This document shows positions 41,482 through 49,527 of a stretch of DNA of 64,000 nucleotides, piece after piece (position 1 is the stretch's first letter; every line of letters begins with the position of its first letter). The notes under the pieces were generated by a model. It was given only the letters and a program-made list of their open reading frames with translations. It was not told the origin of the DNA and ran no database searches. The translations under genes and the position numbers were made by a program. This DNA is from Cryptosporangium aurantiacum (GTDB taxonomy: Bacteria; Actinomycetota; Actinomycetes; Mycobacteriales; Cryptosporangiaceae). The stretch is taken from assembly GCF_900143005.1 (NCBI RefSeq), contig NZ_FRCS01000006.1:248001-312000 (forward strand), read 5' to 3'.

Positions 41482-42147
41482 ATGATCTCTGTGCTCGTGG
41501 CGGACGCCCAGCCGCTGCAGCGCTTCGGCTTCCGCATGCTGCTGGAGCACACCCCCGACACCGAGATCGTCGGCGAGGCCGAGAACGGCGCCGAGGCCGT
41601 TCGGCGGATCACCGAACTGCGTCCCGACGTGGTGCTGATGGACATCCGCATGCCGGGCGTCGACGGGATCGAAGCCACCCGGCGCATCGTCGCCACCGGT
41701 GGGCGTTCGCGGGTGCTGGTGCTGACCACGTTCGACTCGGATCGGTACGCGTTCGCCGCGCTGCGGGCCGGGGCGAGCGGTTTCCTGCTCAAGGACATCC
41801 GCCCGGAGGAACTGCTCGCCGGGATCCGGGCCGTCGCCGCCGGGGACGCGGTGATCGCGCCGGCGCTGACTCGGCGGCTGCTCGACGCGTTCGCCGACCA
41901 GCTCGAGGATGACCTCTGCGGGCCCGTGCGGGAGGATCCCCGGCTGGACTTCCTCACCGACCGTGAGCGCGAGGTCCTCGTCGCCATCGGCCACGGCCTC
42001 ACCAACGGCGAGATCGCGCAACGGTTCACGCTGTCGGAGTCGACGGTGAAGACCCACGTCGGGCGGGTCCTCGCCAAGATCGGCGCACGGGACCGGATCC
42101 AGGCCGTCATCCTCGCCTACAACCTGAGACTCACCCGGCCGGTTTAG
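41482..42147 (+). CDS. NarL/LuxR-family response regulator (orphan)
   Basis: A 221-residue regulator: receiver with phospho-acceptor Asp in VVLMDIRMPGVDGIE (about 54), Thr in VLTTFDSD and Lys in FLLKDIRPEELL; C-terminal LuxR HTH LTDREREVLVAIGHGLTNGE and LSESTVKTHVGRVLAKIGAR. ATG 41482 has AAAGG upstream. No histidine kinase adjoins it. The 35-bp element shared with the MMPL gene suggests they belong to one regulon. Confidence 0.9.
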   Translation: MISVLVADAQPLQRFGFRMLLEHTPDTEIVGEAENGAEAVRRITELRPDVVLMDIRMPGVDGIEATRRIVATGGRSRVLVLTTFDSDRYAFAALRAGASGFLLKDIRPEELLAGIRAVAAGDAVIAPALTRRLLDAFADQLEDDLCGPVREDPRLDFLTDREREVLVAIGHGLTNGEIAQRFTLSESTVKTHVGRVLAKIGARDRIQAVILAYNLRLTRPV

Positions 42148-42195
42148 CATTGCATCTCCCGCGTCCGTCGAAGGCGCGACCGTAGTTCCGCTTCC

Positions 42196-43401
42196 TCAGG
42201 ACTTGCGGGGGGAGACCGTCATGATGCCCGTGCACATCTCGTCGCTGGTGCCGTCGCCCCAGACCACGTAGCGCGGCGGCAGCTTCTTCAGCTGCGGCAG
42301 CTGTTTGCGCAGCCCTGCGTCGTGCGTACACGTGACCCGCAGCGTGTCCCCCGGACCGACCTCCACCGGCGACGGCAGCGTCATCAGCCGCTGGTTGTCG
42401 AAGTCGAACTGCGGCACGTCCAGCACGACCTTGGCCTTCGGGGTGCCTGGGTTGAGTTCGACCTTCAAGGCCCGCCCGAGCATGTGCATGTGGCCGAAAC
42501 CGGCGAACAGCGTCATCGGCTCCTCCACCGGGTGGTCGCAGGTCTGGGTGTTACCGGGCTTCGGCGTGCCCCCGCTGCACTCCTCCACCTGACGGTCCGC
42601 CATTTCGCCGACGTCCGGCCCGAACCGCTTCGTCACGTCGGCGATCGAGGCCGCCCGATCACAGAGCGGACCCGACTCGTCGGCGGCGCAGGGCAGGTCG
42701 GTCGGCGCGTCGACCGACCAGGTTTCGAGTTCCCGGGTCTGCGGCGTGCCGTCCGTCAGCCGCAGCCGCACCGCGGAGCGGTCCGACCCGACCGGCTTGC
42801 CGTCGGTCGCGAGCAGGTTGTAGTGGATCTGGAGGACGAGCAGGCTGCCCGGCTCCAGCTTGTAGCCGGCGTCCTGGTCGAGCAGCGTCTCCGTGGCGCC
42901 CGGCGCCCAAGTGTCCACCCACGCCGCATCTCCCTCTTCGACCTCGGCGCCGGCCACACCGGTCCCGCCGAAACACTGCCAGCCGAGACCAGGGGTCTTC
43001 GCGTCCTGCTCGCGCACCGCGGCAGCACCGGCCGGCGGCACCGCGTACACGATGGCGTGGTGCGCGATGGCGACGTTCTCCGGTGCGAATTGGGTCCCGG
43101 TCAGGAATGCCGCCTTGGTCAGGCCCGGATCGATCATCTGGCACCGGTACTCGTCCGTGCCGCCCTCCGGCGGCGTGGGCGTGTAGGCCTCGGCCATCGT
43201 CAGGTCCAGGAACCGCTCGCCGGCGCGCAGCGGCTGCGGTGGAGCCGACGACACGCCCGTGTGCGTGCTGTGCGGGCCGGCCGCCGGGGGCGACGCACCG
43301 TTGTCGGCGTCCGACCCGCACGCGGCGACGGCAGCGAATGCCGCCACCAGCGTCATGGTGACCGCCCCGAGCCTCCACCGTGGACTGTCAGGTTTCCTCA
43401 T
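42196..43401 (-). CDS. Copper type II monooxygenase-like lipoprotein (PHM/DBH fold)
   Basis: A 401-residue exported protein. The signal peptide ends in a lipobox-like VAAC-GSD. The mature part resembles peptidylglycine/dopamine monooxygenases: HHAIVYAVP and QIHYNLL fit the CuH site histidines, GHMHMLGR gives the His-x-His of CuM, and GTSDEMCTGIM the Met ligand motif. So both copper sites seem to be present. Substrate unknown; the cell-surface location is inferred from the lipobox. ATG 43401 is used because it places the signal peptide at the N-terminus. Confidence 0.8.
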   Translation of the reverse strand: MRKPDSPRWRLGAVTMTLVAAFAAVAACGSDADNGASPPAAGPHSTHTGVSSAPPQPLRAGERFLDLTMAEAYTPTPPEGGTDEYRCQMIDPGLTKAAFLTGTQFAPENVAIAHHAIVYAVPPAGAAAVREQDAKTPGLGWQCFGGTGVAGAEVEEGDAAWVDTWAPGATETLLDQDAGYKLEPGSLLVLQIHYNLLATDGKPVGSDRSAVRLRLTDGTPQTRELETWSVDAPTDLPCAADESGPLCDRAASIADVTKRFGPDVGEMADRQVEECSGGTPKPGNTQTCDHPVEEPMTLFAGFGHMHMLGRALKVELNPGTPKAKVVLDVPQFDFDNQRLMTLPSPVEVGPGDTLRVTCTHDAGLRKQLPQLKKLPPRYVVWGDGTSDEMCTGIMTVSPRKS

Positions 43402-43585
43402 GGCCCGAACGCTAGGACCGATTCCGTCCTGTTTCGTCGTACCGCGGTCGTCATCCTCGGGAAGGCGGTGGTACCGCGGTACCACGCCCGGAGCGCCGCT
43501 CGACACCCGCACGAGAGCCGTGCCGCGGTGCTCGTCCGGCACGGCGGCTGTGTCGGCTGGGTCTTGCCAACCGGGCTGAGCGGCG

Positions 43586-43620
43586 GTTTTAACGGTCGTC
43601 CCAGATTCGCTCGGTACGAA
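43586..43620 (+). promoter_or_regulatory. 35-bp conserved element, copy 2
   Basis: Matches the element at 41334-41368 at 29 of 35 positions with no gaps. It ends 41 bp before the MMPL start at 43662, so it sits at promoter distance. GTTTTAAC at one end and TCGCTC-N-GTA-N-GAA at the other could be the contact blocks. Confidence 0.65.
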
Positions 43621-43661
43621 ATGGCCTCGGACAAGCGCTGAAACTCGTCAGGAGGCTATTG

Positions 43662-45794
43662 ATGTCAGTCAACGTAGCGCCGCCCGGTCGGTTGGCCGGC
43701 CGGTGGGTGCCGTGGCTGGTGATCGGCTTGTGGGTGGCGCTGGCGGTGGTGATGGTGCCGTTCAGCGGGAAGTTGAGCTCGGTCACCACCGACAAGGCCG
43801 TGGACACCCTGCCGGCCAGCGCCGAGTCCACCAAGGTGGCGGTGCTGGAGGACAGTCTCCCCGGCGGTGAGGACAACACGTTCGCCTTCGTGTACCACCG
43901 CGCCGGCGGCTTGACCGACGCCGACCGCGCGACGGTCGAGCGCCACTACGACACCCTGGCCAAGCGGTACCCGCCGAAGACGGCGACGGCCGGCGAGGAA
44001 GACGACGGCCCACCGACGAGGCTCTCCACCGACGGCAAGGCGATGGTGTTCACCCTCGACGTGAGCACGACCTACGGCGCACCGGAGGCCCTCGTCGGCC
44101 CGTTGCGCGACGCCGCGAAGGACCGCCCCGCGGGCCTGAAACTCGAGGTGACCGGCCCGGCCGCGATCGACGGCGACATGGACGAAGTCTTCGACGGTAT
44201 CGACCTGCAGGTCCTGCTCACCACCGTCATCGTCGTCACGCTCCTGCTCATCCTCACCTACCGCAGCCCGGTGTTGTGGTTCGTCCCGCTGGTGGCTGTG
44301 GGCGCGGCCGCAGTGACCGCGATGGCGACCGTCTACCTGCTCGTCAAGGGCTTCGGCATCGTGGTCAACGACCAGAACTCCGCACTGCTGACGATCCTGG
44401 TGTTCGGCGTCGGCACGGACTACGCGCTGTTGCTCATCGCTCGATATCGGGAGACTCTGCACCACCACGAGAACGTCCGGGTCGCGATGGTTCACGCGCT
44501 ACGCGGGGCGGCGCCGGCCATCGTCGCGTCCGCGGCCACCGTGGTCGCCGGCCTGCTCTGCCTGCTCGCCGCGGACCTGAACAGCACCAGCGGGTTAGGC
44601 CCGATCGGTGCAGCCGGCATCCTGTGCGCGCTGGTGGCCATGCTGACGCTGTTCCCGGCGGTGCTCGTGGTGCTCGGCCGGCGGATCTTCTGGCCGGCCA
44701 TCCCGCGGTTCAGCGCCTCCGTGGTGGAGAAGCCGGGGCTGTGGGGACGGCTCGGCACCGCCATCAACCGCCGCCGGTGGGTGGCGACGCTCGGCTCGCT
44801 CGGAATCCTCGGCGTGCTCGTCCTCGGGCTGTCGGGCAACACCGGCGCCCTGCGGGAGCAGGACCAGTTCCTGAACGCGCCGGAGTCGGTCACCGGCTTC
44901 ACCGTTCTGCGCCAGCACTTCCCGGAGCTCGGTGGTCAGCCGATGACGATCTACGCGCGGCCGGCTCAGCAGCAGCGGGTGCTCGACGTCGTCAAGGGCA
45001 CTCGCGGCGTGGCCATGGCCGTCCCGGGTCAGGCCAGCGGCGGCTGGACCGAAATCTCGGTGTTCCCGAAGAACGCGCCGGACACCGACGCGGAGTACGA
45101 CACGATCAAGCGGGTCCGTACTGCCGTGCACGCGGTGGACGGGGCGGAAGCGATCGTCGGCGGGCCGAGTGCGGAGCACCTCGACACCGAGGTGACCACC
45201 AGCCGCGACGAGAAGCTGGTGATCCCGCTGGTGCTCGCCGTGGTCCTGATCATCCTCGGGCTGCTGCTGCGGGCGATCGTGGCCCCGCTGGTCCTGATGG
45301 CCACCGTGATCATCTCGTTCGCCGCAGCCTTCGGCGGCAGCGTGTTCGTCTTCGACTCGATCCTCGGTTTCCAGGGTGTCGACTATTCGGTGCCGCTGCT
45401 GGCATTCCTGTTCCTGGTGGCGCTCGGCGTCGACTACAACATCTTCCTGGCCAGCCGGGCCCGGGAGGAGACCGTACGTCTCGGCACCGAGGAGGGCATG
45501 CTCAAAGCTCTTTCCGCCACCGGTGGCGTCATCACCTCGGCCGGCCTGGTCCTGGCGGCGACGTTCGCGGTCCTCGTCTCGCTGCCGCTGGTGATGCTGA
45601 TCGAGGTCGGGTTCCTGGTCGCGTTCGGCGTGCTGCTCGACGCCCTGCTGGTGCGGTCGGTCCTGGTGCCCGCCCTCACCCTGCTGATCGGACGGCGGAT
45701 CTGGTGGCCGAGCCGGCTGTCCCGTCCGAGGGCGGAGCCGCCGAACGGGCGACACTCGCGCGCCGACGACCAGGAGCTCACGCTGCACCGGTGA
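43662..45794 (+). CDS. MMPL family (RND superfamily) transporter
   Basis: A 710-residue, roughly 12-helix exporter. TM1 (WVPWLVIGLWVALAVVMVPF) precedes the first extracytoplasmic domain; LLTILVFGVGTDYALLLIAR and FLVALGVDYNIFLASRAREE are the two GxxxDY-type proton-relay motifs. MMPL proteins export lipids, siderophores or small molecules. ATG 43662 has AGGAGG 7-8 bp upstream. It carries the 35-bp element upstream, ends at a strong hairpin, and converges on the MprAB-like pair. Confidence 0.92.
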   Translation: MSVNVAPPGRLAGRWVPWLVIGLWVALAVVMVPFSGKLSSVTTDKAVDTLPASAESTKVAVLEDSLPGGEDNTFAFVYHRAGGLTDADRATVERHYDTLAKRYPPKTATAGEEDDGPPTRLSTDGKAMVFTLDVSTTYGAPEALVGPLRDAAKDRPAGLKLEVTGPAAIDGDMDEVFDGIDLQVLLTTVIVVTLLLILTYRSPVLWFVPLVAVGAAAVTAMATVYLLVKGFGIVVNDQNSALLTILVFGVGTDYALLLIARYRETLHHHENVRVAMVHALRGAAPAIVASAATVVAGLLCLLAADLNSTSGLGPIGAAGILCALVAMLTLFPAVLVVLGRRIFWPAIPRFSASVVEKPGLWGRLGTAINRRRWVATLGSLGILGVLVLGLSGNTGALREQDQFLNAPESVTGFTVLRQHFPELGGQPMTIYARPAQQQRVLDVVKGTRGVAMAVPGQASGGWTEISVFPKNAPDTDAEYDTIKRVRTAVHAVDGAEAIVGGPSAEHLDTEVTTSRDEKLVIPLVLAVVLIILGLLLRAIVAPLVLMATVIISFAAAFGGSVFVFDSILGFQGVDYSVPLLAFLFLVALGVDYNIFLASRAREETVRLGTEEGMLKALSATGGVITSAGLVLAATFAVLVSLPLVMLIEVGFLVAFGVLLDALLVRSVLVPALTLLIGRRIWWPSRLSRPRAEPPNGRHSRADDQELTLHR

Positions 45795-45802
45795 GCGCGG
45801 CT

Positions 45803-45838
45803 GAGATCCGGGACGGGCCCAGGCCCGTCCCGGATCTC
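45803..45838. terminator. Perfect 17-bp hairpin between convergent genes
   Basis: GAGATCCGGGACGGGCC (45803-45819), a 2-nt turn, and its exact complement (45822-45838). It lies 8 bp after the MMPL stop and 55 bp from the histidine kinase stop, so it can end both transcripts. Confidence 0.8.
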
Positions 45839-45893
45839 GTCGTGGACCCGACCGTCGCCGGCCGGTGGCCCCGCGCCGCGCCGCCCGGCGGGG

Positions 45894-47345
45894 TCAGCGG
45901 GCCGCGGTGTCCTCCCCCGCGGTGCGCCGCGCGATCGGGGCGGGTGGGGTTGCGGCCGGAAGTTCGACCCGGAGCAGCGCGCCACCGCGTGCGGAGCGGC
46001 CGACGGTAGCCCGGCCACCGTGGGCGTCGACGACGCGCTGCACGATCGACAGCCCGAGACCGGATCCCGGCAACGCCCGGGCGCTGTCGGCACGGTAGAA
46101 CCGGTCGAACACCCGGGGTACGTCGGTGGCGTCGATGCCCGGCCCGGCGTCGTCGACCTCGAGCACCGCCGACGCGTCCTCGGCTCGGAGCCGGACGTGG
46201 ACCGGCTGGTCTGTGGGTGACCATTTGCCGGCGTTGTCGACGAGGTTGAGCACCGCCCGCTGGAGCGCAGCGGGACGCCCGCTCACCCACACCGAGGTCA
46301 CGTCGAGTGCGACCTCGATGTCGGGCACGCGGGACCGCGCCTGGGTCGCGGCGGCGACCACCACGTCGGCGAGGTCGAGCAGCTCGGTGCTCTCGTCGCT
46401 GACGTCACCGCGTGCCAGGTCGGTCAGCTCGGCGGCGAGGGTGCTCAACTCGGCCACCTGGGTACCGAGATCGTTGAGCAGCCGGGTCCGGCTCTCCGCC
46501 GAGAGGGCAGTGTCGAGGGTGCCACGCCGGTCGAGCCGGACCAGCAGCTCGATGTTGAGGCGAAGACTGGTGAGCGGGGTCTTGAGCTCGTGCGCGGCGT
46601 CCTCGGCGAGCAGCCGCTGGGCCTGCCGGGAGTCCCGGAGCGCGGCGAGCATGTCGTTGATCGCCTGGATCAGCCGCCGGATCTCTCCACCGCCCTCATC
46701 CGGGATGTCGGCGTCGAGACTCCGGGTGTGCGCGACACGGACCGCGGCGGCGGTCAGCCGGTCGATCGGTGCCAGCCCGGTCCGCGCCACGGTGCGCCCG
46801 ACCAGGGCGCCGCCGACCACGCAGAGCAGCCCGATCAGCAGCATGCCGAACCCGAACTGGTTGATCGGGCTGTCGTCGGTGACGCCGGCGACCTGGACCG
46901 CGCCGTCGCCCGCCCGCAGCGTGTAGATGCGGTAGCCGTCGTCGTCGCTGTCGTGGGACTCCATCAGGTCGGCCGACGCGCCCCGCGCCACGCGCCCGGC
47001 GTGCTCGCTGACGGGGGGCAGCGCGGGTTGGCCGGCCGGCGTCCGGGTCGAGCCGTCGGGCAGGACGACCCGCACCAGCCGACCGGATCCGGTGTACGGC
47101 GATAGCTGGATCTTCGCCAGACCGGCGCGCTCCGCGTTCGTCGCCAGGACGCGGGCGTCGGCGCGCAGCTGATTCTCGGCGGTGTCCTGCAGTTCCCGGT
47201 CCAGTAGCTCGCTGGCCACCTGGAAAGACACGAACACGCTGACCGCGATGGCCGTCGCCGCGATCACCGTCAGCCTGGTCCGCAGGGACCGCCGGCGCCA
47301 CCACCGGGTCAGCCGGCGCGGTTCCCGGCGGGCGCGCCTGCTCAC
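45894..47345 (-). CDS. Sensor histidine kinase (MprB-like)
   Basis: A 483-residue kinase: TM1 near 24-45, extracytoplasmic sensor domain, TM2 ([20 protein letters not shown]), HAMP, HisKA with His in [20 protein letters not shown], HATPase_c with N-box [12 protein letters not shown]1 DDAGPGID and G2 [16 protein letters not shown]. Architecture and motifs resemble the mycobacterial MprB. GTG 47345 overlaps the stop of the regulator gene (GTGA), so translation is coupled. Confidence 0.9.
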   Translation of the reverse strand: MSRRARREPRRLTRWWRRRSLRTRLTVIAATAIAVSVFVSFQVASELLDRELQDTAENQLRADARVLATNAERAGLAKIQLSPYTGSGRLVRVVLPDGSTRTPAGQPALPPVSEHAGRVARGASADLMESHDSDDDGYRIYTLRAGDGAVQVAGVTDDSPINQFGFGMLLIGLLCVVGGALVGRTVARTGLAPIDRLTAAAVRVAHTRSLDADIPDEGGGEIRRLIQAINDMLAALRDSRQAQRLLAEDAAHELKTPLTSLRLNIELLVRLDRRGTLDTALSAESRTRLLNDLGTQVAELSTLAAELTDLARGDVSDESTELLDLADVVVAAATQARSRVPDIEVALDVTSVWVSGRPAALQRAVLNLVDNAGKWSPTDQPVHVRLRAEDASAVLEVDDAGPGIDATDVPRVFDRFYRADSARALPGSGLGLSIVQRVVDAHGGRATVGRSARGGALLRVELPAATPPAPIARRTAGEDTAAR

Positions 47346-48034
47346 GGAGGAGTCTCCCGCAACGTGTATCCCAGGCCGCGCAGCGTGTAGATCAATCGCG
47401 GCTCGCCCTCGGCCTCCATCTTGCGGCGCAGGTAGCTCACGTACACCTGAAGGTTGTTGGCGGTGGCGCTCATGTCGAAGCCCCAGATCGCCTCGAACAG
47501 CGCGTCGCGGGTCAAGACCCTGGTCGCGTTGCGCATGAGGATCTGAAGGAGGGAGAACTCGGTCCGGGTCAGGTGCAGCGGCCGCCCGCCCCGCGACGCC
47601 TCGAACCGGTCGGGATCGAGCCGGACGTCGGCGAAGGACAGGATCTGCGGCTCCTCGTCGGCCGGCGTGCGCCGGCGCAGCAGGGCCCGCACCCGGGCCA
47701 GCAACTCCTCGGTGGCGAACGGCTTGGGCAGGTAGTCGTCAGCGCCCGCGTCCAGCCCCGCGACCCGGTCCGAGACCTGGTCACGAGCGGTCAGCATCAG
47801 CACCGGCAGATCCCGGCCCGCAGCCCGCAACCGCCGACAGGTCTCCAACCCGCCGAGGCGGGGCATCCTCACGTCGAGGATCAGCAGATCCAGCATGTCA
47901 CCACCGGCCCCGCCGATCCCGTCGAGCACGGCGAGACCGTTGGCGACGGTGGTGGTGTCGTAACCCTCGACCTGGAGCACCCGCTCCAGCGACTCACGGA
48001 TGGCCGCCTCGTCATCCGCGATCATGATCCGCAC
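47342..48034 (-). CDS. OmpR-family response regulator (MprA-like)
   Basis: A 230-residue regulator: receiver [20 protein letters not shown] with Asp in [13 protein letters not shown], Thr in LMLTARDQ and Lys in [11 protein letters not shown]; winged helix with [20 protein letters not shown] and [22 protein letters not shown] 48034 is chosen as GGAGGGG lies 9 bp upstream and the sequence then matches the MprA start; ATG 48052 is an alternative. It is the upstream partner of the kinase gene. Confidence 0.9.
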   Translation of the reverse strand: MRIMIADDEAAIRESLERVLQVEGYDTTTVANGLAVLDGIGGAGGDMLDLLILDVRMPRLGGLETCRRLRAAGRDLPVLMLTARDQVSDRVAGLDAGADDYLPKPFATEELLARVRALLRRRTPADEEPQILSFADVRLDPDRFEASRGGRPLHLTRTEFSLLQILMRNATRVLTRDALFEAIWGFDMSATANNLQVYVSYLRRKMEAEGEPRLIYTLRGLGYTLRETPP

Positions 48035-48215
48035 GCGGGCCCACCCCTCCATCGATACTTTGCCGCTCACTCTCCCCGATCAACCTGAAGCCAGTGTTAG
48101 AGCCGTCGCCGGTGTGTGCCCGCGGCCGTACTCCAGCCGATGCTCGCACCCTCCCGATCTCCGGCCGAGTAAATGAAACGGCTCGCGCTCGGGTACGGCC
48201 GCCGGTCGCAACGCC

Positions 48216-49523
48216 TCACCGCCCCGCCTCGAGCTCGGTCTGCAGGGATCGCAGCAGCGCGTGCTGCCGCCGCACCTGGTCGCGTCCGCGGTAGGGGTCG
48301 CGGCGGCCCTCGTACTCGCTGGAGAGCCAGCCGCTCCATCCGGCGTCGAGCAGCGTGCGGAGGATCTCCCGCCACGGCACGTGCAGATCGACCAGATCGT
48401 CGTCGATCTCGAAGAACTTCGCCTGGATGAAGTGGACGTGCGGCAGGATCTCCGCGAGGTCGGCCATCGGAACGGCGAGCGGCTCGAGGAACGCGGGCCG
48501 CTTCTTGCCCTTCTCCGCTTGGACGCCCTCGTGGCCGTCGTCCACGGGTGCGGTCTGGAAGATGCCGGTGTCGATCAGCAATTTGAAGTGCTCGCTGCCG
48601 GTCTTCTCGATGAAGTCGAGATAACCCTGGGTGACCGGGTGGCGGATCGGTGTCGGGCTGTGGATCTCCGGGCAGATGACGACGTCGAGCTCGGCGGCGA
48701 GGTCCAGGCACCGTTCGACCACGCCGGTCCAGATCGGGTGCGGGTCGAGGTCGAAGGACGTGACGCCGAACTTCGGCCGCACCGAGGTGAAGGCCAGGCG
48801 GTGCGCCAGCCGCAGATCCCGTGCGAGGTGGGCCGCACCCTCCTCCGCGGTCAGGTCCCGATCGCGCCACATCGCGGTGTCCACCCAGGACCCGTAGTTC
48901 GTGGCCGTGAGCCCGTAGGTCTGCAGCAGCCCGTGCCAGCGGTCGATCCAGGCCGGATCCGGGTCGGGGTAGCCGGGGACGTTGCCCTCGCCGAGAATCT
49001 CGATGCCGGTGGCGCCGAGGTCAGCGACGTCCGCGAGGGCGTCTTCGAACGTCATCGACGTGTTGAGGTCACCGGAATAGCTGTAGGTCGAGACGGCGTA
49101 GCGGAGGCCGCCGTCCGGGGCCGGTGGCACGATCACGGTCCGGGCGGAAGCCGGGAACGCCGACCGCGACACCGCAGGCGGGAAGTACGGGCGGCGCAGG
49201 TAGACGACCACCTCGACGTGGTGGACCCCGACCGCGAGCCCGCCCGGCTTCGGCACGGTGATCGTGACGGTCTCGTCCAGCGCCCAGCGGACGTCGGTGG
49301 TCGCGCGCAACTGGTCGAGCGTGTAGGTGCGGCCCCGCACGGTCCAGACCGGGACCTCCCCGTCCCACTTCTCGCCGTCGACGACGACGTCCACACCGTC
49401 GAGCAGGCTGGCTGCCGTCCCTCGGTAGTTGGGGTTACGGAGCCGGAACTCGAAGCCGGTGACCTCGCCATTTTCGACGACGTTGCGAACGCCCCGGCCC
49501 TGGATGACGTTTCTCTCCAGCAC
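48216..49523 (-). CDS. Single-chain C-glycoside deglycosidase-like protein (beta-like domain fused to TIM barrel)
   Basis: A 435-residue protein with two parts. Residues 1-118 (VIQGRGVRNVVENGEVTGFE, LRNPNYRGTAASLLDGVDVV, YLRRPYFPP) match DUF6379/CGDB, the beta subunit of bacterial C-glycoside deglycosidases. Residues 138-435 are a sugar-phosphate isomerase/epimerase-like TIM barrel, the fold of the alpha subunit, with a plausible metal site: Glu286 (ICPEIHSP), Asp318 (LLIDTGIF), His364 (HVHFIQAKF), Glu403 (SSEYEG). In described enzymes the parts are separate chains that cleave 3-oxo-C-glycosides. GTG 49523 starts 4 bp after the stop of the oxidase gene, with GGAAAGGA upstream. Last gene of the operon. 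Substrate is inferred. Confidence 0.82.
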   Translation of the reverse strand: MLERNVIQGRGVRNVVENGEVTGFEFRLRNPNYRGTAASLLDGVDVVVDGEKWDGEVPVWTVRGRTYTLDQLRATTDVRWALDETVTITVPKPGGLAVGVHHVEVVVYLRRPYFPPAVSRSAFPASARTVIVPPAPDGGLRYAVSTYSYSGDLNTSMTFEDALADVADLGATGIEILGEGNVPGYPDPDPAWIDRWHGLLQTYGLTATNYGSWVDTAMWRDRDLTAEEGAAHLARDLRLAHRLAFTSVRPKFGVTSFDLDPHPIWTGVVERCLDLAAELDVVICPEIHSPTPIRHPVTQGYLDFIEKTGSEHFKLLIDTGIFQTAPVDDGHEGVQAEKGKKRPAFLEPLAVPMADLAEILPHVHFIQAKFFEIDDDLVDLHVPWREILRTLLDAGWSGWLSSEYEGRRDPYRGRDQVRRQHALLRSLQTELEAGR

Positions 49524-49527
49524 GACG

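Noticed and set aside
44276-46009. A 577-residue rightward frame inside the MMPL gene
   Set aside because: It lies in another frame of a clearly coding gene, is rich in Arg/Gly/Ala and has no membrane segments.
48122-48202. GCGGCCGTAC and its complement 61 bp apart downstream of the catabolic operon
   Set aside because: The loop would be too long for a terminator, and such GC words are frequent in this genome.
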